64,000 nt of DNA from Saccharomonospora marina XMU15 (GCF_000244955.1 NZ_CM001439.1:3669636-3733635); one strand, 5' to 3'. Numbered from the stretch's first letter, positions 44,706 to 54,160 are shown. A program made the numbers and translations. The notes: generated by a model from the sequence alone, not told the origin.

Positions 44706-44742
44706 GTCGCCTCCACGCCTGTCGGCAGGGCTGGTGGTTCGC

Positions 44743-45753
44743 GTGAACACCGTGCTCGGTATGGACGTCGCGGTGCTCGGGCCACTGCTGTGCCTGGTGT
44801 CGGCGACGCTGGCGCAGCCGGTGGTGCTGCGACTGCTGCGCCGCGCCGGATCGGTCGACGTGCCGGGCACCCGCTCGTCGCATCACATCCCCACGTTGCG
44901 GGGCGGCGGCATCGCCGTCGTGCTCGGGGTGCTGCTCGGGATCAGCCTGATCCCGCACGGCATCTGGTTGCCACTCGTGTTCGCCGTCGCCAGTTTCTCC
45001 GCGATCGGGCTCGCCGAGGACCTCAAAGGGCTGTCGGTGCGGTCGCGGCTGCTGCTGCAGGCGCTGGCCGCCATGGGCGTGGCGACGCTGCTGCTCCTCG
45101 CGGACACGCCGGCCGTGGCGCCCGCGGCGGTCGTGCTGATCGCGCTGTGGATCACCGGATACGTCAACGCCTTCAACTTCATGGACGGGATCAACGGGAT
45201 CTCCGGCGCACACGCCGTCGTCGGCGGCGCGACGTTCGCGTTCCTCGGCTTCTGGTACGCGGACCTGTCCCTGCAGGGCGCGGGCGCGACGCTGGCCGCG
45301 GGCGGGCTGGCGTTCCTGCCGTGGAACGCGGTGCGGGCCAAGGTTTTCCTCGGTGATGTCGGCAGCTACGCCATCGGTGCGGGGCTGGCCGTGTCCGCCG
45401 CCTATGCCGTGCTGCTGGGCGTGCCCGTCGAGGCCTCGATCGCACCGCTGGCGCTGTACCTGGCCGACACCACGTGGACGCTGCAGCGGCGGATCAGAGC
45501 CGGGGAGGAGTGGACGCGGCCCCACCGCAGTCACGTCTACCAGCGCCTTGGCGATCTCGGCTGGACTCACCTGCAGGTCACCGTCTTCACCGCCGCACTC
45601 GGCGTGCTGCTGTGCCTGCTCGGAGCGATCAGCCTGGTCGCGAGCTGGCAGTTGCGGCTGCTGGCCGACGTGCTCGCGGTCGGCGTGGTCACCGGCTACC
45701 TGGCCTCGCCGCGCTGGCTTGCGCCACGACGAGCGACCGAAGGAGCCACCTGA
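44743..45753 (+). CDS. WecA/WbpL-like polyprenyl-phosphate sugar-1-phosphate transferase
   Basis: A 336-residue integral membrane enzyme with about nine to ten helices. Signature motifs are VDVPGTRSSHHIPTLRGGG, the FSAIGLAEDLKGL loop with its Asp pair, NAFNFMDGINGISG, KVFLGDVGSYAIG and HRSHVYQRL, all typical of the MraY/WecA superfamily and of the WbpL subgroup. It starts polysaccharide synthesis by placing a sugar phosphate onto undecaprenyl phosphate at the inner membrane. GTG at 44743 is chosen; ATG at 44761 is possible. Its stop overlaps the ATG of the next glycosyltransferase gene (TGATG). The donor is probably a UDP-HexNAc. Confidence 0.9.
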   Translation: MNTVLGMDVAVLGPLLCLVSATLAQPVVLRLLRRAGSVDVPGTRSSHHIPTLRGGGIAVVLGVLLGISLIPHGIWLPLVFAVASFSAIGLAEDLKGLSVRSRLLLQALAAMGVATLLLLADTPAVAPAAVVLIALWITGYVNAFNFMDGINGISGAHAVVGGATFAFLGFWYADLSLQGAGATLAAGGLAFLPWNAVRAKVFLGDVGSYAIGAGLAVSAAYAVLLGVPVEASIAPLALYLADTTWTLQRRIRAGEEWTRPHRSHVYQRLGDLGWTHLQVTVFTAALGVLLCLLGAISLVASWQLRLLADVLAVGVVTGYLASPRWLAPRRATEGAT

Positions 45754-47003
45754 TGCGGATACTTCTGCTCACCCAGTACTTCCCGCCGGAGATCGGTGCG
45801 CCGCAGGCGCGGCTGTCGGAGTTCGCCCGAACCTGGGCGGCCGACGGCGACACGGTAACCGTCCTCACCGGGATGCCGAACCACCCGACCGGTGTCGTGC
45901 CACCCGAGTATCGCGGCCGCCTCCGCGCGCGGGAACAGCATGACGGCTACTCCGTAGTGCGCACCTGGCTCTACGCCACTCCCAACGAGGGATTCCTCCG
46001 CAAGACGCTGTGTCACTTGAGCTTCATGGTGAGCAGCGTGCTGCTTGGCGCGCGAGCGAGCGGGAGGGCGGACGTGGTGATGGTTTCCTCACCGACGTTC
46101 TTCGCGATCGGTTCGGCATGGGTGCTGGCCAAGTTGAAGCGCGCCCGACTGGTGGTCGAGGTCCGTGACCTGTGGCCTGCCATCTTCGTCGAGCTGGGCG
46201 TGCTCACCAACCGCTGGATCATCAAGTCGCTGCAGCGGCTGGAACTGGCCGCCTACCACGCGGCGGACGCTGTCGTCGTCGTGACCGAGGGGTTCCGGCG
46301 CAACCTCGTCGAGCGTGGCGTTCCCCCGGCGAAGGTGCACACGATTCGCAACGGGGTCGACACCGATCGCTTCGGTGGCGACACCGCTGCCAACCCGGCG
46401 ATCCGGCAGCGATTGGGAGCCGGCCCCGGCGAATGCCTCGTCGTCTATGCCGGTGCGCTCGGCATCTCGCACGCGCTCGAGAAGGTGGTCGACGCCGCCG
46501 CGCTGCTCACCGACCAGCAGGTGCGCTTCGCGCTCGTCGGCGAAGGAGCGCAGAAACGGCGGATCACCGAGCGGGTGCGTGACCTCGGGCTGTGCAACGT
46601 CCGCGTGCCGGGGGGTGTCGCAAGGGACGAGGTGCCGCAGGTGCTGGCCGCGGCCGACATCTGCGTGGTCTCGCTGCGTGATGTTCCGCTGTTCTCCACC
46701 TTCATCCCCTCGAAGATTTTCGAGTATCTCGCCGCGGAGAAGGCCGTGGTTGGCGCGGTGCGGGGGGAACCCGCCGAGATCCTGCGCGCCGCGGGAGCCG
46801 TGGTCGTCCCGCCGGAGGACTCACGGCGGCTGGCCGAGGAGATCGCCACGCTGGCGAGGGACCCGGCGCGTCGCGCCGACATGGGCAAGGAAGGCCGCCG
46901 CTTCGTCGAGCAGAACTTCGACCGGGCAGAACTGGCCCGGCGCTGCCGAACCGTTTTCGATTCACTCGGAGGTCCGGTTGAAACTCCTCATCACCGGAGG
47001 TAG
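45753..47003 (+). CDS. Glycosyltransferase family 4 (WbuB-like)
   Basis: A 416-residue GT-B glycosyltransferase. The N-terminal domain starts ILLLTQYFPPEIGAPQARLSE, with GMPNHPTG and VVEVRDLWPAIFVELG. The donor-binding domain shows VVYAGALGISHALEKVVDAA, FALVGEGAQK, and the late SKIFEYLAAEKAVVGAVRGE acidic motif. The YFPPE...GAPQAR opening and RDLWP segment mark the WbuB-type group that uses UDP-HexNAc. It overlaps the next gene by 26 bases and is coupled to the previous by TGATG. It adds a sugar to the lipid-linked intermediate; which one is unknown. Confidence 0.9.
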   Translation: MRILLLTQYFPPEIGAPQARLSEFARTWAADGDTVTVLTGMPNHPTGVVPPEYRGRLRAREQHDGYSVVRTWLYATPNEGFLRKTLCHLSFMVSSVLLGARASGRADVVMVSSPTFFAIGSAWVLAKLKRARLVVEVRDLWPAIFVELGVLTNRWIIKSLQRLELAAYHAADAVVVVTEGFRRNLVERGVPPAKVHTIRNGVDTDRFGGDTAANPAIRQRLGAGPGECLVVYAGALGISHALEKVVDAAALLTDQQVRFALVGEGAQKRRITERVRDLGLCNVRVPGGVARDEVPQVLAAADICVVSLRDVPLFSTFIPSKIFEYLAAEKAVVGAVRGEPAEILRAAGAVVVPPEDSRRLAEEIATLARDPARRADMGKEGRRFVEQNFDRAELARRCRTVFDSLGGPVETPHHRR

Positions 47004-47844
47004 TGGTTTCCTCGGCCGCCACCTGCTACCGCAGGCGATCGAGCGCGGCCACCAGGTCGTCGCACTGGCACGCAGTTGCGGCGCAGCGCGGGTGGTCGCC
47101 GAACTCGGGGCGGCACCCGTCGCCGGTGACCTCGACGATCCCGCGGCCACGGACGCCGCCTTCGCCGACGCGGGCGCCGACGCACTGGTCAACCTGGCTT
47201 CACTGGGGTTCGGGCACGCGCCTGTGATCGTCTCCGCGGCCGAGGAAGCAGGTGTCAAGCGGGCGGTGTTCGTCTCGACGACCGCCGTGACCACCACGAT
47301 CGCGGCGAGGTCGAAGCGAGTGCGACTCGAGGCCGAGGAGGCGGTGCGGGCGAGCGCGCTGGACTGGACGATCATCCGGCCGACGATGATCTACGGTGGG
47401 CCCGGCGATCGAAACATCGCCCGGCTGCTGTCGGTGTTGCGTCGAACGCCGGTCCTGCCGGTTCCCGGCGGCGGCAAGCGGCTGCTGCAACCGGTGCATG
47501 TGGAGGATCTGGCAGCGGCCGTGCTCAACGCGGTGGAGTCCCCCGCCGCCCCGGGGCGCACCTACGACGTGGCCGGTCCCGAACCGATGCCGCTGGCCGA
47601 GTTGCTGGCCGAGGCGATACGCGCCACCGGAAGCCGGACCCGCCTGGTGCCGGTCCCGCTGCGACCCGCGATCCAGCTGCTTTCGCTGTACGAGCGGCTG
47701 TCACGACGTCCCAGGCTGAAAGCCGAACAGCTGCGGCGACTCGCCGAGGACAAGGCGTTCTCCGTCGAGGCGGCGGCGCGCGACCTGGGCTTCTCCCCCC
47801 GCAGCTTTCGCACGGGCGTGACCGAACAGGCGAACCGCAGGTGA
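46978..47844 (+). CDS. Atypical SDR-family NAD(P)-binding sugar epimerase/reductase
   Basis: A 288-residue Rossmann protein. It opens KLLITGGSGFLGRHLLPQAI, has a GDLDDP segment, VSTTAVTTT, then EEAVRASALDWTIIRPTMIYGGPGDRNI and PVHVEDLAAAVLNAVE. The usual Tyr of the YxxxK catalytic motif is not visible where expected (only SK in AARSKRVRLEAEE), so it belongs to the atypical NDUFA9/NmrA-like group and may not be a classical epimerase. TTG at 46978 is used as start because GGAGG lies six bases upstream and the Rossmann strand begins at once. It overlaps both neighbours in the polysaccharide operon. Confidence 0.85.
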   Translation: MKLLITGGSGFLGRHLLPQAIERGHQVVALARSCGAARVVAELGAAPVAGDLDDPAATDAAFADAGADALVNLASLGFGHAPVIVSAAEEAGVKRAVFVSTTAVTTTIAARSKRVRLEAEEAVRASALDWTIIRPTMIYGGPGDRNIARLLSVLRRTPVLPVPGGGKRLLQPVHVEDLAAAVLNAVESPAAPGRTYDVAGPEPMPLAELLAEAIRATGSRTRLVPVPLRPAIQLLSLYERLSRRPRLKAEQLRRLAEDKAFSVEAAARDLGFSPRSFRTGVTEQANRR

Positions 47845-49490
47845 ACCGGGACGCGATGGGGCGGTTGGCCCGCACCGTGCTCCAGCTGCGGCCGCAGCAG
47901 GTGGCGCACCGGGTACGGCTGCGAACACAACGAGCGGCGCTGCGGCGCTGGCCGGATACCGGTCGCCGGCTGCTCGACACCCCCCGTCCAGCCGTCGCGG
48001 GCTGGCCGTCGGGCTTCATTCCCGTGGACGCGCGCACGCCGACACGGTGGCCCTCGATCGACGAACTCGACGACGGGGTGATCACCTTGCTCGGCCACAC
48101 CGGCAAGCTCGGCGACCCCGCCGACTGGAGCCAGCTGCACGAGCCCCAGCTGTGGCGATTCCACCTGCACTACTGGGACTGGGCGTGGCCGCTGGCGCTG
48201 CAGCAGGATCAGGGTGCGGCGCGTGCGGTGTTCGCGCGGTGGTGGCGCTCGTGGCAGCAGGCGACGGTGTTCGGCCGGTACGACGAGTGGGCTCCGTACG
48301 TGGCTTCGCTGCGCGCGTGGTCCTGGTGCGGTCTCTACGACCACCTCGTCGCCGGAGAGCCACACGAGGACCGGTTTCTGGGCGCGCTGTGGTTGCATCT
48401 GCGGTTCCTGCGGCCGCACCTCGAGCGCGATGTCGGCGGCAACCACCTGGTGAAGAATCTCAAGGCGTTGCTCGGCCTCGCGGTCTTCTTCGGGCAGCAG
48501 CGGTTGCTGGACCGGACACTGCACGCACTGGCGCGGGAGGCGAGCAAGCAGGTGCTGCCCGACGGCGGGCATTTCGAGCGAGCGCCCGCCTACCACTGCC
48601 AGGTGCTCGCCGACCTGATCGACATCGCGGAGTTGCTCGAGGCGGCACGCGGCGACTCGCCGGAATGGCTTACCGCGGCGATCAACCGCATGCGTCGCTT
48701 CCTGGGCCTGGTGTTGCTGCCGGACGGCACCGTGCCGCTGTTCAACGACGGGTACCCGGTTCCCGGCGAGCTCGTCGACGAGCTTCGACCTGGACCACCC
48801 GCCGCTGACGGGATCACCCTGTTGCCCGACAGCGGCCTCGCGGTGCTCAGGGCGGGTGAGCTGTTCGTCATCGCCGACGTCGGTGAACCATGCCCGCGCG
48901 GACTGCCCGCACACGCCCACGCCGACACGCTGTCCTTCCTGCTCCACGACGGGGCTCGGCGGGTGGTGACGGAGGCAGGAACGTCCACATACGACCAATG
49001 TGCGCGGCGGCGCTTCGAACGCTCGACCGGTGGCCACAGCACCGTGGAGATCGACGACACGGATTCCACGGAGGTGTGGGCAGCGTTCCGCGCGGGCCGC
49101 CGCGCAGGCGCACACGTCGTCGACAGCGCTGACAGCGCCGACCGCGGTGGTGAGCTGGTACTGACGGCCGAGCACGACGGCTACCGCCACCTGAAAGGAG
49201 CGCCGGTACACCGGCGGACCTGGCGCCTTTCGGACAGCGAGTTGCGGGTCAGCGACGAGGTGCGTGGTCACGGAAGGCACCGCCTGGTGTCACGCGTGTT
49301 CCTGGCCCCAGAGGTGCCCGCCGAGCAGGCGGATCGCTTCGGCGGCGACTGGCGCGTCGAACCCGCAGGCCTCGCCACCGGCTGGGAACGAATCGAACCG
49401 GGCACGGTGCTGCTGCGGGAAACGACCGCGCGGCTGCCCTGGAGTGATGAGTTCCGGTATTCGACGAGCGAGAGGAAAGGTGCGCAGTGA
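47841..49490 (+). CDS. Heparinase II/III-like polysaccharide lyase-family protein
   Basis: A 549-residue protein. The N-terminal alpha-helical toroid (about 60-340) has LWRFHLHYWDWAWPLAL, VGGNHLVKNLKAL, LPDGGHFERAPAYHCQVLAD and NDGYPVPGE, the catalytic-type His/Tyr positions of the PL12/heparinase group. The C-terminal beta-sandwich begins near DSGLAVLRAGELFVIADVG and has PAHAHADTLSFLLHDGARRVV, with metal or substrate His. No signal peptide is present, so it is probably cytoplasmic, unusual for a degradative lyase. In polysaccharide loci such proteins are often next to a bi-domain oxidoreductase, as here, and may act in synthesis such as uronate modification rather than breakdown. GTG at 47841 overlaps the upstream stop. 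Confidence 0.88.
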   Translation: MNRDAMGRLARTVLQLRPQQVAHRVRLRTQRAALRRWPDTGRRLLDTPRPAVAGWPSGFIPVDARTPTRWPSIDELDDGVITLLGHTGKLGDPADWSQLHEPQLWRFHLHYWDWAWPLALQQDQGAARAVFARWWRSWQQATVFGRYDEWAPYVASLRAWSWCGLYDHLVAGEPHEDRFLGALWLHLRFLRPHLERDVGGNHLVKNLKALLGLAVFFGQQRLLDRTLHALAREASKQVLPDGGHFERAPAYHCQVLADLIDIAELLEAARGDSPEWLTAAINRMRRFLGLVLLPDGTVPLFNDGYPVPGELVDELRPGPPAADGITLLPDSGLAVLRAGELFVIADVGEPCPRGLPAHAHADTLSFLLHDGARRVVTEAGTSTYDQCARRRFERSTGGHSTVEIDDTDSTEVWAAFRAGRRAGAHVVDSADSADRGGELVLTAEHDGYRHLKGAPVHRRTWRLSDSELRVSDEVRGHGRHRLVSRVFLAPEVPAEQADRFGGDWRVEPAGLATGWERIEPGTVLLRETTARLPWSDEFRYSTSERKGAQ

Positions 49491-51589
49491 AGCAGGTCGT
49501 GCAACCCCTGCGGGGAGGACCGGTCCGCGTCCTCGACGTGCCCCGGCCGACGATCGGCGCCACGGAGGTGCTGGTCAGGACACTTTCCAGTGTCATAAGC
49601 CCCGGCACGGAGAAGGCCGTGACGTCACTGGCGCGCTCATCACTGCTCGGCAAGGCGAAGGCGCGCCCCGACCTGGTGCGGCAGGTGGTGGCCAAGGCAC
49701 GCAGCAACGGCGTCTCCAGCGCGGCCAAGGCCGTGATCAGCAGGCTCGACTCCGACACCCCGCTCGGCTACTCGGCGTCCGGCATCGCGCTCGAGGTCGG
49801 CGAGGCCGTCAGCGGTATTCGACCGGGAATGCTCGTGGCCACCGGCGGTGCGGGCCGGGCCAACCACGCCGAGTTCCAGGCTGTGCCCGGGTTGCTGTGC
49901 ACCCCCGTCCCGGAGGGCGTTTCGGCGCAGGACGCGGCTTTCGCGACGCTGGGCTCCATCGCGCTGCACGGTGTGCGGCTCGCCGAGGTCGGCCCCGGAT
50001 CGAAGGTCGTCGTTGTCGGTCTCGGGCTGGTGGGCCAGCTGGCGGCGAGGCTGCTGCTCGCCAGCGGATGTGACGTCGCGGGCATCGACGTCGCCGAGCA
50101 ACCGCTCGCCACGGCACGGGCGTCGGGTGTGTACGGACTGCGCGAGGAAGGTGAGGAAACGACGGACGCGGTGCTCACCTGGACCAGGGGCAGGGGCGCG
50201 GACGCGGTGCTGCTGTGTGCCTCGGGCGCGTCGTCCGAAGCCGTCAACCGCACACCCGCGCTGTGCCGTGACCGTGCTGCCGTGGTCGTCGTCGGCGACG
50301 TCGGCCTCGACATCGCACGGAAGCCGTTCTACGAGCGCGAGCTTTCCGTGCGGTTCGCGCGTTCCTACGGTCCTGGGCGCTACGAGCGCTCCTACGAGGA
50401 GTACGGCGTCGATTTCCCGGCCGGACACGTTCGCTGGACCGAGGGTCGCAACCTCGAGGCGGTACTGGATCTGCTCGCCTCTCGGCGGATCACGGTGGAC
50501 GATCTGGTGACACACCGCTTCGAAATCGGGGAAGCGGGTAAGGCCTACCAACTCATCGAGAGCGGCAGCGAGCCATACCTGGCCGTGCAGCTTCGGTACC
50601 CGGACGACAGGGTCGAGCAGGGGCCGGTGCGGTTGCGGCAGCCGAGTACGCGCTCCGGCTCCGGTGTCGGCTGGCTGGGTGCGGGCTCGTTCTCCACGAG
50701 TGTGCTGCTGCCCGCTTTCCGGCAGGCGGGCTTCGAGCGGTTCGTTTCCGTCGCCTCCGCGCAGGGCCTTTCGGCACGCAAGGTGGCTGAGCGGTTCGGG
50801 TTCGAGCAGGCCGTTTCGGAACCGGGCGAGGTGATCGACGACCCGGCCGTCGATGTCGTGGTGATCGCCACGCCGCACGACACACACGCGGAACTGGTGC
50901 TGCGCGCGCTGCGAGCGGGCAAGCACGTGTGGTGCGAGAAGCCTCCGGTGCTCACCGTGGACGAAGCCGAGGAACTGACAAGGCTGGCCGGGCAGTCGCC
51001 CGGTGTCCTCTTCATCGGATACAACCGGCGCTGGTCCCCCGCACTGGCAGCGGTGAAGGATCACCTCGGCGAAGCCTCTCCCCGCACGGTGGTCTACCGC
51101 GTCGCGGCCGGCGAACTGCCCGGCGATCACTGGTACCACGACCGCCGCCAGGGTGGCCGGCTTCGCGGGGAGATGTGCCATTTCGTGGACACCTGCTGCG
51201 CCCTCACCGGCTCGGCGCCCGAGGTCGTCTCCGCGGTCGCCGGCAGCACCGGCGAACTCGGGCTGGCCGATGACGTCGGGCTGCTGATCCGGCACCGGGA
51301 CGGCTCGGTGTCCACGGTCAGCTACTGCGCCTCCTCCCCCGCCGGTGCGGGCAAGGAACGGGTGGAGGTGCTGGCAGGCGATCGGCACGCCGTCATCGAG
51401 GACTACCGCAGGATCGTCCTGGACGGACGCAGGCGTTCGTGGAGCACGCAGGACAAGGGGCACAAGGCGGCGGTCAGCGCGTTCCACGCGGCCGTGCGGG
51501 AAAGCGACAACCCGGCCGTCACCGAGCAACTGTTGCTGTCCACCAACGCAACCCTCGCCGCCCTCCGCTCCATTCACCACGTGCACTGA
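49487..51589 (+). CDS. Bi-domain oxidoreductase: MDR dehydrogenase fused to Gfo/Idh/MocA
   Basis: A 700-residue fusion. Residues 1-365 form a medium-chain dehydrogenase (SSVISPGTEK, GYSASGIALEVGEAV, SKVVVVGLGLVGQLAARLLL). Residues 390-700 form a Gfo/Idh/MocA oxidoreductase with VGWLGAGSFSTSVLLPAF, VVVIATPHDTHAELVLRAL, HVWCEKPPVLTVDEAEEL and GYNRRWSP. EKP is the catalytic Lys motif of that family. The zinc ligands of classic alcohol dehydrogenases are absent from the first part. The protein is paired with a heparinase-like gene (overlap of four bases), a combination seen in several O-antigen and exopolysaccharide loci. A two-step redox change on a nucleotide sugar or lipid-linked sugar is plausible; the reaction is not known. 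Confidence 0.9.
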   Translation: MKQVVQPLRGGPVRVLDVPRPTIGATEVLVRTLSSVISPGTEKAVTSLARSSLLGKAKARPDLVRQVVAKARSNGVSSAAKAVISRLDSDTPLGYSASGIALEVGEAVSGIRPGMLVATGGAGRANHAEFQAVPGLLCTPVPEGVSAQDAAFATLGSIALHGVRLAEVGPGSKVVVVGLGLVGQLAARLLLASGCDVAGIDVAEQPLATARASGVYGLREEGEETTDAVLTWTRGRGADAVLLCASGASSEAVNRTPALCRDRAAVVVVGDVGLDIARKPFYERELSVRFARSYGPGRYERSYEEYGVDFPAGHVRWTEGRNLEAVLDLLASRRITVDDLVTHRFEIGEAGKAYQLIESGSEPYLAVQLRYPDDRVEQGPVRLRQPSTRSGSGVGWLGAGSFSTSVLLPAFRQAGFERFVSVASAQGLSARKVAERFGFEQAVSEPGEVIDDPAVDVVVIATPHDTHAELVLRALRAGKHVWCEKPPVLTVDEAEELTRLAGQSPGVLFIGYNRRWSPALAAVKDHLGEASPRTVVYRVAAGELPGDHWYHDRRQGGRLRGEMCHFVDTCCALTGSAPEVVSAVAGSTGELGLADDVGLLIRHRDGSVSTVSYCASSPAGAGKERVEVLAGDRHAVIEDYRRIVLDGRRRSWSTQDKGHKAAVSAFHAAVRESDNPAVTEQLLLSTNATLAALRSIHHVH

Positions 51590-51626
51590 CGAGACCGCGA
51601 CCGCAAGGCGGAAGGAGGAGCCACGC

Positions 51627-53414
51627 GTGTGTGGAATAGCCGGGGTCGCCCACACCGGAGACCGGCGAGACCTGCCCGGCAGCGCGCAGGTGCTCGCCCA
51701 CCGTGGCCCCGACGGCGGGCGATCGGTCGGTTGGGACGCGAATCGGGCAACCGGTGTACTCGGTCACGACCGGCTGGCCATTGTGGACCTGTCCGAGCGT
51801 GGGCAGCAACCGATGTCCGACGAGCATGGTCGGTTCCTGGTCGCCTTCAACGGCGAGATCTACAACCACGCCGAGTTACGGCGGCTGTGCCAGACCAGAG
51901 GCCACCGGATACGCGGCCGCATGGACGGTGAGGTGATCGTCCATCTGTGGGAGGACGAAGGCGAGGAGTGCCTGCGGCGGCTCAACGGGATCTTCGCCGT
52001 CGCGGTCGTCGACACGGCCACCGGCACGGTGTGGTTGGCCCGCGACCCGGTCGGGGTCAAGCCGCTCTACCACATCGCCGAGCGAACCGAGTTGTGGTTC
52101 GCCTCCGAACCACGGGCGATCGGTGAGCTGGGCGCCGACCTCGGAGCGCCCGACGTGGTGGCGCTCGCGCAGTTCCTCACCTTTCTCTGGATTCCCGATC
52201 CCAGAACACCGTTCTCGCGCGTGCGCTCCGTGCGGCCGGGCCACGTCATGCGCTGGCGGCCCGGCCGCGGACCGGTGAGCAGGCGCTACACGGCCCCGCT
52301 GTATCCGGAGCCCGACGCCAAGAGCCTGGACGTGCCGACAGCCATGTCGGAGCTGGAACAGCAACTGGACGCGGCGTGCGCGCGGCAGTTACTCGGGGAC
52401 GTCCCTGTGGGGCTGATGGCATCCGGTGGGATCGACAGCAGCCTGCTGTGGTGGCAGGCTCACGATCGGCTGGACGGAGCCTATACGATCGAATGGTCGC
52501 GCGACGCCGACGGAGAGCGGCTCGACGAGGACGCCGAAGCGGTTCGAGCGCTGCGTAACGAGTTGGGTTCACCGACCACTTTCATCGAGGGGGTGGCCGG
52601 TGGGCAAATTCCGGCTCCGCCGAGCGGTGACCTGTTCGCCGACCCCGCGTACGAGCTCACCCGGCTGATCGCCGCGCGGGCACGGCGGGATGGGTGCAAG
52701 GTGCTGTGGTCCGGTCAGGGGGGCGACGAACTCCTCGGCGGGTATCGCAGGCACCGGGTGGCATGGCTGCTGGAGGATGCGTTCGCCGGAGTGCTGAGCA
52801 CGCTGCGCCCGGTGACGAGGATGCTGCGGGCCGGCAGTCCGAGGAACGAGTACGCGACTCGGCTCGTGCGTGCTGCCTCCGGCAAGGATTTCTTCGAGCG
52901 GTACCTGCACCTGTGCACCTACTCCGACGCCGACGACAGGGCCAGGGTGCTGGGCTGCTCGTCGGCGGAGGTCGCCGACGAGGTCGTGTGGAGCAGTCAT
53001 CGCGAGATCTACGACGCATTGCCGCAGGGGCTGTCCGCGTTGCGGCGCGCACTCGCGCTCGACCTCAACGTCTATCTGCCCGGACTCGGACTCGCCTACG
53101 TGGACAGAGCCGGCATGGAGTACGGGGTGGAGGTTCGGGTTCCCTGGCTCGACCTGGAACTCGTGCGCTGGAGCCTCACCCTTCCCGACAAGGCGCTCGC
53201 CGCCGACGGTGGCAAGGCGCCCGCCCGCGCGCTCGCTCGCAAGGCGCTGCCCCCGCTGATCGCCGACCGGCCGAAGCGCGGGTTCGCCGCACCTATCGAC
53301 CGGGTGAGGCGATCCGACCGGACAGCCGGTTCCAGAGGCCACCGGCAGGGCGACTACTTCGCCCGTGCCGCCGAAATCGTCCACACCCTGTCCGATACCC
53401 GGAGGATCGCGTGA
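51627..53414 (+). CDS. asnB: Asparagine-synthase-like glutamine amidotransferase
   Basis: A 595-residue AsnB-type protein. The start GTG is followed directly by Cys2, the N-terminal nucleophile of the glutaminase domain (CGIAGVAHTG), with VLAHRGPDG, LGHDRLAIVDLS, FNGEIYNH and DGEVIVHLWE. The synthetase domain has GLMASGGIDSSLL (PP-loop), VLWSGQGGDELLGGY and VEVRVPWLDLELV. GGAGGAG seven bases upstream supports the start. Inside polysaccharide loci such enzymes commonly amidate uronic acids or sugars; the ManNAcA made by WecB/WecC is a candidate acceptor here. The C-terminus is short and lacks a clear extra domain. Confidence 0.9.
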   Translation: MCGIAGVAHTGDRRDLPGSAQVLAHRGPDGGRSVGWDANRATGVLGHDRLAIVDLSERGQQPMSDEHGRFLVAFNGEIYNHAELRRLCQTRGHRIRGRMDGEVIVHLWEDEGEECLRRLNGIFAVAVVDTATGTVWLARDPVGVKPLYHIAERTELWFASEPRAIGELGADLGAPDVVALAQFLTFLWIPDPRTPFSRVRSVRPGHVMRWRPGRGPVSRRYTAPLYPEPDAKSLDVPTAMSELEQQLDAACARQLLGDVPVGLMASGGIDSSLLWWQAHDRLDGAYTIEWSRDADGERLDEDAEAVRALRNELGSPTTFIEGVAGGQIPAPPSGDLFADPAYELTRLIAARARRDGCKVLWSGQGGDELLGGYRRHRVAWLLEDAFAGVLSTLRPVTRMLRAGSPRNEYATRLVRAASGKDFFERYLHLCTYSDADDRARVLGCSSAEVADEVVWSSHREIYDALPQGLSALRRALALDLNVYLPGLGLAYVDRAGMEYGVEVRVPWLDLELVRWSLTLPDKALAADGGKAPARALARKALPPLIADRPKRGFAAPIDRVRRSDRTAGSRGHRQGDYFARAAEIVHTLSDTRRIA

Positions 53415-54160
53415 CCGACAGCGTGCAGGCGGAACGACTGAAGCGTGCCGTCGCGGAGTTCTGGGAGGCGGATGCCTGCGGTGAACGCTACGGCGACGAC
53501 CAGGAACGCATCCGGTACCAGCTCGAGCCCGAGGTGCCGACGTTCGCGAACTTCCCTTCGGGCCGGGGCCGCGACGTGCTCGAAATCGGTGTCGGTATGG
53601 GCGCGGACCTGCTCAGCTGGGCGAAGGCAGGCGCGAGAGTGACCGGTGTCGACCTCACCGAACGTGCTGTCGAGTTCACCGGTCAGCGGCTTCGGTCTGC
53701 GGGCCTTTCCGGTGAGGTACGGGTGGCCGACGCCGAGGCACTGCCGTTTCCGGACGCGTCGTTCGACATCGTCTGGTCCTGGGGAGTACTGCACCACACG
53801 CCACGTTCGCGCACCGCATTGCGGGAAGCGGCCCGTGTCCTTCGCCCGGGCGGCCGGTACGCGGTGATGGTGTATCACCGCCGATCCTGGCTCGCGCTGG
53901 CGGCGTGGGTCCGCTTCGGCCTGCTGCGAGCGCGGCCCGCGATGTCGCTACGTGAGGCCGTGTCGCACATCGAGAGCCCGGGCACCCAGGCCTTCACCGC
54001 GAAGGAGATCCACCAAACGGTCGGCGACCTGCTGGCAGATCTTCGGGTGCGTCCCGTGCTGACCCACTGGGACCGCAGGGTGGCACCAGGCATCTCGCAA
54101 CTGCTCGGCGACCGCGCGGGCTGGTTCCTGTTGGTCGAGGGATGGAAGTCCATCACCTGA
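53411..54160 (+). CDS. Class I SAM-dependent methyltransferase
   Basis: A 249-residue methyltransferase. Motif I is VLEIGVGMGADLL, followed by VTGVDLTERAVEFT, the VADAEALPFPDASFDIVWSWGVLHHT segment and LREAARVLRPGGRYAVMVYHR. Residues 150-250 include a more variable C-terminal region (FTAKEIHQTVGDLLADLRV, WFLLVEGW). The N-terminal FWEADACGERYG stretch is typical of sugar- or natural-product-modifying methyltransferases. The GTG start overlaps the stop of the amidotransferase gene. It probably methylates a sugar of the polysaccharide. It is the last gene of the first, compact block of the locus. Confidence 0.88.
   Translation: MTDSVQAERLKRAVAEFWEADACGERYGDDQERIRYQLEPEVPTFANFPSGRGRDVLEIGVGMGADLLSWAKAGARVTGVDLTERAVEFTGQRLRSAGLSGEVRVADAEALPFPDASFDIVWSWGVLHHTPRSRTALREAARVLRPGGRYAVMVYHRRSWLALAAWVRFGLLRARPAMSLREAVSHIESPGTQAFTAKEIHQTVGDLLADLRVRPVLTHWDRRVAPGISQLLGDRAGWFLLVEGWKSIT

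Noticed and set aside
47841-49490. Heparinase-like protein as a secreted degradative lyase
   Set aside because: No signal peptide and placement inside a biosynthetic operon argue against a purely degradative secreted role.
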